Below, one piece after another: positions 1 to 5,372 of a stretch of 6,560 bases of DNA. This stretch comes from Clostridiales bacterium. GTDB taxonomy: Bacteria; Bacillota_A; Clostridia; Saccharofermentanales; Saccharofermentanaceae. A model generated the notes under the pieces. That model worked only from the letters and a program-made list of their open reading frames with translations, was not told the DNA's origin and did not search any database. Both the position numbers and the translations under genes were made by a program. How positions within the stretch are numbered: the first letter of the stretch is position 1; the number at the start of each line of letters is the position of its first letter. The stretch lies in assembly GCA_017649745.1 (NCBI GenBank), contig JAGCGE010000042.1:1-6560 (forward strand), written 5' to 3'.

Positions 1-253
1 ATGTAGAAGGGTGTGGATTTTCGATCGACCCCTCCCCCTCTGACTAAAGAGTTGAAGGAGCCAGTTTATCGAAATTGTTAACGAATTTTTCAATTTCGGA
101 GAGATTCCGGAGAGGTTCTTCAAAATTGTTTCAGGCTTCTGATGAGAGATTCAAATCGCTAAATCAAGAACTCAAGAAACTAATTAAGAGCCACTTCAAA
201 ATTCTCACAAAAATCTATAGAAAAATTTCCAATAAAAAAAAATATCGTTCAGG
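1..253. other. Non-coding left end downstream of the operon
   Basis: No convincing gene is visible on either strand. A plus-strand open frame at 75-266 starts with TTG, has no ribosome binding site, is Lys/Ser/Phe-rich and runs into the end of the 84-aa gene, so I do not call it. Two things stand out. A relatively GC-rich block at about 10-40 reads, on the minus strand, as a purine run (GGGGGAGGGG) followed by TCGATCGAAAATCC. A perfect 8-bp inverted repeat, CGAAATTG (70-77) with CAATTTCG (91-98), spans a 13-nt loop but has no U-tract on either strand, so it is not an obvious terminator. The short block CGGAGAG is repeated at about 97-103 and 108-114. The region may be regulatory or precede the next leftward genes beyond the window. 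Confidence 0.4.
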
Positions 254-508
254 TCAATCGGCGTAATCATCAAAATTGCGAACGACCTTAGCGTAGAGAT
301 TCAGAGGATCCGCTTTAACTAATTCGTCAATGCCTCTTTCCATCTCTTCGTTATATTCCTTTTCTGTCATACGATCACTTACGGATGTTAATCTGTCTAA
401 AATTTGACAACTGCCATAGCCTTTGTCACAATCAAAGCGATACCATTCATTAAAGTTTTCGAAAGGATCGTATGGATTATCTACTGTTGTAATAGCTACT
501 CGTCGCAT
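254..508 (-). CDS. Small conserved phage-type protein, 84 aa, coupled to the polymerase-like gene
   Basis: The function is not known to me. The N-terminus reads RRVAITTVDNPYDPF followed by a W-Y-F-D segment and KGYGSCQILDR. I recall this general layout (TTVDNP-DPF, then GY-C-L-R) from small uncharacterised phage proteins, but I cannot attach a domain name. The C-terminal half is acidic and probably helical (EKEYNEEMERGIDELVKADP). There is no signal peptide and no membrane segment, so it should be cytoplasmic or virion-associated. The start is well supported: AAAGGAG lies 7-8 nt before ATG, and this ribosome binding site overlaps the TAA stop of the upstream 955-aa gene (stop at 524-526), with only 15 nt between the genes. 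That arrangement predicts translational coupling, and therefore a job connected with the polymerase-like protein. The gene ends with TGA. Confidence 0.85.
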   Translation of the reverse strand: MRRVAITTVDNPYDPFENFNEWYRFDCDKGYGSCQILDRLTSVSDRMTEKEYNEEMERGIDELVKADPLNLYAKVVRNFDDYAD

Positions 509-523
509 ACAAAATCTCCTTTC

Positions 524-3391
524 TTAATCCTTCTTATTAGGATTCATATAATTTATTACGGTGGTTCTGGATACGCCTATCGCATCGGCTATTTCGGTAT
601 TGCTATAACCAGAATTCTTCATGGCCTCTATCTTATTAATTTTAGCTTGTGTCAATGCGGGTCGATTCTTAGGCATTGCATAGCTACGGAGTTGATCCTG
701 ATCGCACTTAAGGAAGATGTCCTTCTGCTTAGCCTCATGAATTGCTCCAGATTGTATAGCTTCCCATTCTTTAGGAGTTATATTAATCTTAATTGACTTT
801 GCGCCCACTTCTTCACGAGCCTTCGCCATTTCTTGCTGTGCAACCTTCTTACGATGCTTATTAAGTTCGGCCTTACCATAATCCGGATGATCATCCTTAT
901 AGTATTGCATACGTTCCTTAATTCTAGAATCCGCTCTAAGTTGTGCTTGTCTTTCTCTTGGTTTATTCTTGTTTACTTCCAAAAGCTTATCGTTAAGAGA
1001 TTTTACTTCAGGAGCATACTTCTCAGCAGCTGACTTATCGAACTTCATTGTCGGTGTATTAACCGCTGTCTTTCTGGCATAATTAGCCATAGATTTAAGC
1101 TCACTAGCATAACCTGCATAAGCTTCTTCTTGAGCAGTTCCGGAAGACAAAGAATAAGGATTCTTAGTGATAGACATTCTGTCTACCTTACTAAAACGTT
1201 CAACGGTCTTACCCTTCTTATCGGTATAGAAACGCTCGTTGTCAGGAGCTGTGCGATATGTTATTTCGCCAGTTTCCTTGTCTATTACGCCAGAACCTTT
1301 TCTCAAAGGTATTCTAGCTTCAGAACCAGCAAGGGTAAGAAGAGTCGAAGCGCCTTCACTATATCGTCCTGTTTCAGGATCAACGTGTCCTTTCCAGCGC
1401 TTAGTTAAGGCGTTAATATTATTGTCTCTCTTAGATGCTTCGTAATCCAGATGGTGTTTAGCAGAGTCAATAACAACCATTGAATGCTTTGTTGCGCATG
1501 CTAGCTCCTCATCAGAAGCTCCTTTAAGAGTCATGTCCATAATAAGATTTGAAACCATACCCATCTGCTTCTGCTGATCGGCACCCTTTTTCATTATCTT
1601 ATTTGCATAACCGGTAGGAGATTTAGGATCCGGAATGCCAGGATATGCCATCTTGGTATCGAAGTCCTTAAGACCAGGAAGAGGTTCTCTATTAGTAACT
1701 GCAGTCATTCTGTTCTTACCTGTCGGTAAAACAAGAACCGTGTCTCCATCGAAATCCGCACCAGAAAGTCTTTCTGCAACATGAGCATTTATACCAACAG
1801 CATCAAGAGCATTGGCGCCAAGAACCTTCTTACCTTCTGCGTTTTTATTATTAACAGTTAATATAGGAATTTGTCCTGTGTTCTCATGAGGAAATCTTAC
1901 AAGTGCAACCTTTTCGCCATCCTTAAAATTAGGCGCATATACTTCCGTATCCTTAATATCATTTAGTGGTAAAATAACCTGATACTTCTGTCGAGGCAAA
2001 GCTGCTGCGGACAATGTTGAAGCATTGGTGTCACAGTCTCCCGCGAAATCCATCAAATATTTCTTACGAAGAGCAGGGTTTTCAAGAGCCATAATTTCGT
2101 CAAGTTCAGCTTTTCTATCTGCTATAGATAAATTAAGCTGAGTATTTATAAACTCGATTTTCTGCTTTGCCAAGAACTGAGACGGAAGAGTGTCGGACCA
2201 TTCGTTCCAGTCGCCTTCTTCTCTGGTCTTATTTATGGGACTAAGCTTCATCTTGCCAGTTTTCGAATCCATATATTCATACTGGCCACCAGCATTAACA
2301 CGAACAACTTTACCTGTTTCAGGATCAACATATTCTTCGCGTTCACCAGTTTTGATAAGCGCTCCAAAAGGATTCTTAGGATCCTTTTCCGCAGGCTTTA
2401 AAACGCCTTTACCATTTTCATCAGGGAGAAGCGGCGTACCACGTTTCTTATTTGAGTTAATAAGAATATCATAGCCTTCTGGAATCTCATCAGAATATAG
2501 GGCCATTCCCTTAATATACGCTTTACCATCAACGAGCGTTCGAATCTGAGCATAATGAGAATTGCCAAGCGAAAGATCTTCTACACCAGGTCTTATTTCA
2601 ATTACGCCATCCTTAGCTTTACCACCGTCTTCAGCATATCTAACATAAATACGCTTACTGTCAAGAGATGATGGAGGTTGAGTTTTAACATATGTTGCTC
2701 CGCCATCATGACTGTGATAATCTTCAACAGTATGAATTTCTTCATTATAAAGATCGCTCTGTACTGTTCCCGGAGGACCAACAACTCTAATTGTTGTAGA
2801 CTTACCTGGATTTGTAGGCTGATTTACTCGTCGGTTACTAACAAAATATCCATCAGCTTCACAAACTATAAGCGCGTCGTCAAGCATGTTTCTAGAACAT
2901 CCTAAACTAAGCTCTGCTGATTTACCAACATCTATAAGGCCCTTCTCATCAACAAGCTTTTTAATAACATTAGCCGTTTCTTGACTCTGTATTAATTTAG
3001 CTTCTTCATTCTTTCGAATATAATTTCCAACTGTCGTATCAGGTATGCCGAGTTTTTTTGCTATTTCGATATTGCTATAACCCTTCTCGTGAAGATTCTT
3101 ACAATGAGTAATAAGTTCCGCTTTACGCTCATTACCAGCTATAGAACGAAATACTCGGAACTCTTTTATTTCCATTCCAAGTTCTTCGCTCATTTGTTTC
3201 TCGGTCAGACCTTGTTTCTTAAGTTCTTCAACACGACTAAGAAAATCGCCACTATGCTGATAGGGTGTTTCACCAGAGCCCCAAGGATATCTTCCCGAGT
3301 GACGCTTGGTCCCGTAATGTATAAGAACATCATCATCTAAAATATCAACAGGCGAACCAAGAGACCCATCGATATGTTCTAAAATATCCAT
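524..3391 (-). CDS. Single-chain DPBB RNA-polymerase-like protein with terminal HTH modules
   Basis: This 955-aa protein is probably a phage RNA polymerase of the two-double-psi-beta-barrel superfamily (cellular beta/beta', QDE-1/RdRP, YonO, crAss-like gp66). Visible motifs: ADFDGD at 545-550, whose three Asp match the metal-binding NADFDGD of beta'; just upstream ALVRFPHENTGQIPIL (about 496-510), like the RxP element of beta' and the pre-catalytic segment of RdRPs; downstream MGMVSN...LACATKHSMVVIDSAKHHLD (about 610-650), like the LG.I...LA....AVD.aK.G segment of RdRPs. KAYIKGMALYSDE and INSNKK (about 289-318) may be the first barrel with its lysines, which is less certain. Residues 25-40 read HYGTKRHSGRYPWGSG. 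Helix-turn-helix units lie near 62-83, 103-125 and 927-949. I chose the second ATG (3391) because AAAGGA sits 8 nt before it; the ATG at 3397 would leave only 2 nt. The gene overlaps or abuts the nuclease stop (TGA, 3394-3396). Confidence 0.85.
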   Translation of the reverse strand: MDILEHIDGSLGSPVDILDDDVLIHYGTKRHSGRYPWGSGETPYQHSGDFLSRVEELKKQGLTEKQMSEELGMEIKEFRVFRSIAGNERKAELITHCKNLHEKGYSNIEIAKKLGIPDTTVGNYIRKNEEAKLIQSQETANVIKKLVDEKGLIDVGKSAELSLGCSRNMLDDALIVCEADGYFVSNRRVNQPTNPGKSTTIRVVGPPGTVQSDLYNEEIHTVEDYHSHDGGATYVKTQPPSSLDSKRIYVRYAEDGGKAKDGVIEIRPGVEDLSLGNSHYAQIRTLVDGKAYIKGMALYSDEIPEGYDILINSNKKRGTPLLPDENGKGVLKPAEKDPKNPFGALIKTGEREEYVDPETGKVVRVNAGGQYEYMDSKTGKMKLSPINKTREEGDWNEWSDTLPSQFLAKQKIEFINTQLNLSIADRKAELDEIMALENPALRKKYLMDFAGDCDTNASTLSAAALPRQKYQVILPLNDIKDTEVYAPNFKDGEKVALVRFPHENTGQIPILTVNNKNAEGKKVLGANALDAVGINAHVAERLSGADFDGDTVLVLPTGKNRMTAVTNREPLPGLKDFDTKMAYPGIPDPKSPTGYANKIMKKGADQQKQMGMVSNLIMDMTLKGASDEELACATKHSMVVIDSAKHHLDYEASKRDNNINALTKRWKGHVDPETGRYSEGASTLLTLAGSEARIPLRKGSGVIDKETGEITYRTAPDNERFYTDKKGKTVERFSKVDRMSITKNPYSLSSGTAQEEAYAGYASELKSMANYARKTAVNTPTMKFDKSAAEKYAPEVKSLNDKLLEVNKNKPRERQAQLRADSRIKERMQYYKDDHPDYGKAELNKHRKKVAQQEMAKAREEVGAKSIKINITPKEWEAIQSGAIHEAKQKDIFLKCDQDQLRSYAMPKNRPALTQAKINKIEAMKNSGYSNTEIADAIGVSRTTVINYMNPNKKD

Positions 3392-3393
3392 AA

Positions 3394-4050
3394 TCATGTT
3401 CCTTTCATAGTATTAATATAAGCGTCACGTTTCTTAATAGAATCCATCATATCCAGAATATCGTTTCGATCGGGAGTATTGATTAAAACGTCCTGATTGG
3501 TCTGATATATACGGAGTTCTATTTCGCAATCATTTACTTTGTATTCTCTGTAATCAAGAAAAAATAGAGCCGCATAAATCATAAGCTGCTCTATCTTAAC
3601 AGGAGATTGTCCAGTCTTGAGATCGAATATCCGAAGCATGTTCTTCTTATCGTTAAAGTCAATTGCATCTGCATGACCAAAACAATTTTCGCTATAATAT
3701 AAACAAACTTCAGAATCCATTCTAAATCCTATAGCGTCATTAACATAACGGCACACGTTGTCATACATGTCGTCAAACGGAATATAATCAATGACCTTCC
3801 TTGGAATGCCTTTGTCTAACAGGTTAATAAGAATATCGCTCTTATTCTTCTTGCTCATGCGATATCCGATCAACGGTCCATTAGATATACGTTTTGCTGC
3901 CTCGTCGTGAAGCAACGTTCCTATAGTTTGAGAAAATGAATTACAGTATCTTTTCTCAAAATCTTCGTCATCGTCATAAATCCAATATGACTGAGACGGA
4001 CTTAAAACGGAATGAGCTCCTTTAAGTCTGGAAAAATTCTTCCATTGCAT
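3394..4050 (-). CDS. RecB/Cas4-like PD-(D/E)XK nuclease (DUF2800-like), 218 aa
   Basis: This is a probable DNA exonuclease or endonuclease of the RecB-type PD-(D/E)XK superfamily. The order of motifs fits: LSPSQSYW near residues 16-23, like the opening of DUF2800 phage nucleases; GTLLHDEAA (44-52) with a candidate His; GHAD (125-128), matching GxxD; FDLKTG (142-147) with the D-x-K-T-G core; and Q155-xxx-YA, matching the QLxxY motif. All catalytic positions appear present, so it should be active. It has no helicase domain, so it is a stand-alone nuclease, likely for phage recombination, replication or DNA processing. The start at 4050 is decided by AAGGAGG nine nt upstream; the frame stays open further upstream to 4188 but that part lies inside the preceding gene. 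It overlaps the VRR-NUC gene by 29 nt and ends in TGA next to the start of the polymerase-like gene. Confidence 0.88.
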   Translation of the reverse strand: MQWKNFSRLKGAHSVLSPSQSYWIYDDDEDFEKRYCNSFSQTIGTLLHDEAAKRISNGPLIGYRMSKKNKSDILINLLDKGIPRKVIDYIPFDDMYDNVCRYVNDAIGFRMDSEVCLYYSENCFGHADAIDFNDKKNMLRIFDLKTGQSPVKIEQLMIYAALFFLDYREYKVNDCEIELRIYQTNQDVLINTPDRNDILDMMDSIKKRDAYINTMKGT

Positions 4051-4321
4051 TGAGTACGTCCTCCTTATTTTCAGGAAATATGAATCGAGCAAACGACATA
4101 TCATCGAGATGCTCAACATAATAATCCTGATTCGGTTGGTGTTTTTCGTCGGCGCTCTTCTTACATTCAAGCATTGCCCACTTATCATGATGCATCACGG
4201 TAAGATCAGGAATACCTTGAATATAATTGGCATCATTTTTTAATACAACACATCCGTCAAACCGCTCCTTGATTTCACGAATGAGATTGGACTGAAATTT
4301 GTTCTCTTTTATGTTGCCCAT
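4022..4321 (-). CDS. VRR-NUC-type nuclease, 99 aa
   Basis: This is a small PD-(D/E)XK nuclease of the VRR-NUC type, a family that includes stand-alone phage proteins with Holliday-junction-resolvase-like or structure-specific activity. Seen directly: an N-terminal E-NKFQSNLIREI helix with a candidate catalytic Glu at residue 6, VLKND near 26-30, GIPDL (36-40) supplying the motif Asp, LECKK (51-55) supplying E-x-K, and a following Q-x-YYVEHL segment. The length of about 100 aa is normal for the family. I place the start at ATG 4321, because AAGG lies 9 nt upstream and the TTG at 4333 has no spacer. It is the first confident gene of the operon and overlaps the next nuclease by 29 nt. The start is immediately preceded by one of four copies of TTGTTGATATTT. 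The stop is TAA. Confidence 0.87.
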   Translation of the reverse strand: MGNIKENKFQSNLIREIKERFDGCVVLKNDANYIQGIPDLTVMHHDKWAMLECKKSADEKHQPNQDYYVEHLDDMSFARFIFPENKEDVLNAMEEFFQT

Positions 4322-4360
4322 AAATATCAACAACCTTGTTAGGTAATAGTCCTTCAGTTT

Positions 4361-4615
4361 TTAGAATGTTCGAGTCATGAATAATAACCGATTTATAAGG
4401 GGTCGAATATCCGTATCATCATTCATAAAGGAGAATATAATGGAATGGGAAGGGCATATGCCTGGAGGTACATACCAAATATAGAATTTTCGGAGGATTC
4501 TATATGCAAACAACCGAGAAGAATACTTATTCACAAACTCGAACACCCTAAAAACCAAAAGACTAAAAAGAATAGGTGTGTAATGTCTATTTCGCGTTAC
4601 GCGAAAAGTAGGCAT
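4361..4615 (-). CDS. Doubtful leader ORF, 84 aa
   Basis: This open frame begins directly downstream of the fifth 26-nt box, with GAGGAG about 11 nt before ATG, a longer spacing than the 8-9 nt seen in the neighbouring genes. The first residues (PTFRVTRNRHYT) faintly resemble the start of some phage replication-initiator-like proteins (TF-V-K-YT), but the remainder is Phe/Leu/Arg-rich without any motif I recognise, and the other frames do not continue that resemblance. A hairpin (TTTCGCG-TTA-CGCGAAA, 4590-4606) sits within its first codons. It may be a decayed gene, a leader peptide, or no gene at all, with the region acting as a leader for the nuclease-polymerase operon. I keep it at low confidence because of its position behind a promoter-like box and a ribosome binding site. 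Confidence 0.25.
   Translation of the reverse strand: MPTFRVTRNRHYTPILFSLLVFRVFEFVNKYSSRLFAYRILRKFYIWYVPPGICPSHSIIFSFMNDDTDIRPLINRLLFMTRTF
4590..4606. repeat. Palindrome TTTCGCG-TTA-CGCGAAA
   Basis: This perfect 7-bp inverted repeat has a 3-nt centre. Its core GCGTTACGC is the reverse complement of the core of the palindrome at 5731-5745, so the two may bind the same protein. There is no U-tract on either side, so it is not a terminator. Confidence 0.5.
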
Positions 4616-4630
4616 TTTATTCTATTCTCC

Positions 4631-4656
4631 TCATAAAATAGTATGTAATTTTTGCG
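4631..4656 (-). promoter_or_regulatory. Conserved 26-nt upstream box, copy 1
   Basis: On the minus strand it reads CGCAAAAATTACATA, three variable bases, then TTTTATGA. It is the most divergent copy at its 3' end, where the other four have TTATATGG or TTATATGA. It lies before the long leader of the nuclease-polymerase operon. A promoter role is inferred from its position between a terminator and a gene; no standard -35 hexamer is recognisable. Confidence 0.45.
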
Positions 4657-4657
4657 A

Positions 4658-4672
4658 CGCTATAAAATAGCG
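4658..4672. repeat. Palindrome CGCTAT-AAA-ATAGCG beside box 1
   Basis: This perfect 6-bp inverted repeat with a 3-nt centre lies immediately upstream (in transcription sense) of the first 26-nt box. Its position matches the TTTGCG-n3-CGCAAA palindromes at the boxes near 5297 and 5731, but its sequence differs and it does not include the box's own GCG. Confidence 0.45.
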
Positions 4673-4673
4673 A

Positions 4674-4685
4674 AAATATCAACAA
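4674..4685 (-). repeat. TTGTTGATATTT repeat (4 copies)
   Basis: The exact 12-mer occurs on the minus strand at 4322-4333, 4674-4685, 5315-5326 and 5766-5777. Three copies lie between a terminator and a 26-nt box; the fourth directly precedes the ATG of the VRR-NUC gene. The recurring position suggests a duplicated intergenic cassette or a binding site. Confidence 0.55.
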
Positions 4686-4689
4686 AAAA

Positions 4690-4730
4690 AATGAAAAAAT
4701 TAAAAGGCCGTGTATTTCAACGACCTTTTA
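4690..4730 (-). terminator. Intrinsic terminator of the 67-aa gene
   Basis: The minus-strand RNA folds as AAAGGUCGU / ACGGCCUUU with one U-G pair and a short UGAAAUAC-type loop, followed by CCUUUUAAUUUUUU. The U-G pair forms only in the minus-strand RNA (the plus strand has a C-A mismatch), which fixes the working orientation. The 28 nt at 4701-4728 are identical to those at 5336-5363. Confidence 0.8.
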
Positions 4731-4737
4731 ATATAGG

Positions 4738-4941
4738 TCATTCAATAACGATGCCGTTGATGTTATCCAAATTAATTATTGCTTTTAAATTTCCAATGAC
4801 GTCATTTTTGCTTAAGTTATCTGCTATTATCATTTCATGTTTCTCGGTCGTTGCCCATTTGTCGGTTTTCAAAACCTTTATGGACATTTCAGTTCCATCT
4901 TTAAATAATACCTTAACGTTTGCATAAATAGTATTCATCAT
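4738..4941 (-). CDS. Small protein of unknown function, 67 aa
   Basis: I do not recognise this protein. It is a small, probably beta-rich cytoplasmic protein: YANVKVLFKDGTEMSIKVL suggests a beta hairpin, a Lys/Asp-rich middle follows, and the C-terminus is KAIINLDNINGIVIE. There is no membrane segment and no Cys. The start is supported by AGGAGG 8 nt before ATG 4941; a second in-frame ATG follows at once. The gene forms a unit of its own, with a conserved 26-nt box 57 nt upstream and a terminator 8 nt after its TGA stop. The 5' untranslated region contains a perfect 12-bp palindrome, GTTAATATTAAC (4968-4979). The layout resembles the 61-aa gene at 5842 (IIGIVNLTEV near the end), but I would not claim homology. 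Its placement among single-gene units suggests an accessory phage function. Confidence 0.85.
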   Translation of the reverse strand: MMNTIYANVKVLFKDGTEMSIKVLKTDKWATTEKHEMIIADNLSKNDVIGNLKAIINLDNINGIVIE

Positions 4942-4967
4942 AAAAAATACCTCCTAAATATTGTTTG

Positions 4968-4979
4968 GTTAATATTAAC
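4968..4979. repeat. Perfect palindrome GTTAATATTAAC
   Basis: This 12-bp perfect palindrome lies between the 26-nt box and the ribosome binding site of the 67-aa gene. It could be an operator; none of the other units has it. Confidence 0.4.
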
Positions 4980-4997
4980 GCATCATTGTTGATGTGT

Positions 4998-5023
4998 CCA
5001 TATAAGAGTATGTAATATATGCG
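4998..5023 (-). promoter_or_regulatory. Conserved 26-nt upstream box, copy 2
   Basis: On the minus strand it reads CGCATATATTACATA, then three bases, then TTATATGG, 57 nt before the ATG of the 67-aa gene. Unlike copies 3 and 4, it has no complete GCG palindrome next to it, which shows that the palindrome is not an obligatory part of the box. Confidence 0.55.
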
Positions 5024-5030
5024 ATAAAAT

Positions 5031-5061
5031 AAAAAAAAAGAAGAGGAGGTTAATCCTCTTC
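5031..5061 (-). terminator. Intrinsic terminator of the 61-aa gene at 5050, overlapping its stop codon
   Basis: GAAGAGG (5055-5061 on the minus strand) pairs with CCUCUUC (5040-5046) around an 8-nt loop, followed by nine U. The TAA stop codon (5050-5052) lies in the loop and the last coding triplets form the 5' arm, so the end of translation and termination share the same bases. Confidence 0.85.
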
Positions 5062-5235
5062 ATACATATCTAAAGATATCCTCCTTTCTTTTAAGAACAT
5101 TATCATTTGTTCTGTTTTGTTCATGGCTTTTTCTACGTCATTAACTATAACGTTTACAGATTTAACAATTTCCTTTGATTCCACTTGCCAAAGGTCCTTA
5201 TTAATTATCTGTATATATTCCTTAGTCATTAACAT
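5050..5235 (-). CDS. Small protein of unknown function, 61 aa
   Basis: I do not recognise this protein. The sequence looks wholly helical: TKEYIQIINKDLWQVESKEI, then VNVIVNDVEKAMNKTEQMIMFLKERRI, with heptad-like spacing of Ile, Val and Met that could form a short coiled coil, and an acidic tail (DMYEED). There is no membrane segment. The open frame extends upstream to 5310, but AAAGGAG 8 nt before ATG 5235 decides the start; the extra N-terminus would run through the 26-nt box. The gene is a unit of its own, with the box 42 nt upstream and the terminator at its stop codon. A regulatory or adaptor role would suit a small helical phage protein but cannot be shown. Confidence 0.85.
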   Translation of the reverse strand: MLMTKEYIQIINKDLWQVESKEIVKSVNVIVNDVEKAMNKTEQMIMFLKERRISLDMYEED

Positions 5236-5276
5236 AAATATCTCTCCTTTCGTATTTGAACAATAATGTTTGTTCT

Positions 5277-5302
5277 TCATATAACAATATGTACAATTTG
5301 CG
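5277..5302 (-). promoter_or_regulatory. Conserved 26-nt upstream box, copy 3
   Basis: On the minus strand it reads CGCAAATTGTACATA, then three bases, then TTATATGA, 42 nt before the ATG of the 61-aa gene. It overlaps one arm of the palindrome TTTGCG-GAG-CGCAAA (5297-5311). Confidence 0.55.
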
Positions 5303-5311
5303 GAGCGCAAA
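5297..5311. repeat. Palindrome TTTGCG-GAG-CGCAAA
   Basis: This perfect 6-bp inverted repeat with a 3-nt centre overlaps the upstream edge of box copy 3. The outer arms are the same as in the palindrome at box copy 4, while the centre differs, which suggests that symmetry is maintained. Confidence 0.55.
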
Positions 5312-5327
5312 ATTAAATATCAACAAG

Positions 5328-5363
5328 GCAAAAACTAAAAGGCCGTGTATTTCAACGACCTTT
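5328..5363 (-). terminator. Intrinsic terminator of the 93-aa gene
   Basis: It has the same 28-nt stem-loop as at 4701-4728 (here 5336-5363), with the U-G pair in the minus-strand RNA, followed by CCUUUUAGUUUUU. The two units therefore share a copied terminator although their genes are unrelated. Confidence 0.8.
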
Positions 5364-5372
5364 CGTTTTTGG

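Larger units (their letters stand above)
4322..4630 (-). promoter_or_regulatory. Long leader region before the nuclease-polymerase operon
   Basis: About 310 nt separate the upstream box from the first confident operon gene, against 42-57 nt in the four small units. On the minus strand the leader holds three anti-Shine-Dalgarno-like stretches (about 4428-4435, 4464-4469, 4491-4496). One of these, CCTCC, sits in the 9-nt loop of a perfect 7-bp hairpin (ATAGAAT 4481-4487 with ATTCTAT 4497-4503). Two more palindromes are GGCATATGCC (4453-4462) and TTTCGCG-TTA-CGCGAAA (4590-4606). Viewed on the plus strand, the same stretches are ribosome-binding-site-like, two of them followed at proper spacing by ATG (4440 and 4504) opening ORFs of only 14 and 15 codons. 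No terminator is evident between this leader and the nuclease gene. A regulatory role is inference. Confidence 0.4.

Noticed and set aside
75..266. Plus-strand ORF of 63 codons at the left end
   Set aside because: TTG start, no ribosome binding site, low-complexity Lys/Ser/Phe content, opposite in direction to all firm genes and overlapping the 84-aa gene.
404..3340. Several plus-strand ORFs of 60-130 codons within the polymerase-like gene
   Set aside because: They are antisense shadows of a strongly supported coding frame, without ribosome binding sites or motifs.
4051..4188. Upstream extension of the RecB-like nuclease frame
   Set aside because: It lies wholly inside the VRR-NUC gene, and AAGGAGG at 9 nt spacing fixes the start at 4050.
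4440..4580. Possible TAG reassignment, since the 4440 frame continues for about 33 codons beyond its TAG
   Set aside because: The eight firm genes use five TAA and three TGA stops and no TAG, which is suggestive but too few, and none of them needs TAG read-through.
4445..4636. Plus-strand ORF of 63 codons opposite the leader
   Set aside because: The ribosome binding site fits the nearer ATG at 4440 (a 14-codon ORF) better, and the frame runs through the box-proximal hairpin; no motif is recognisable.
5236..5310. Upstream extension of the 61-aa helical protein
   Set aside because: It would translate through the conserved box, and a strong ribosome binding site fixes the start at 5235.
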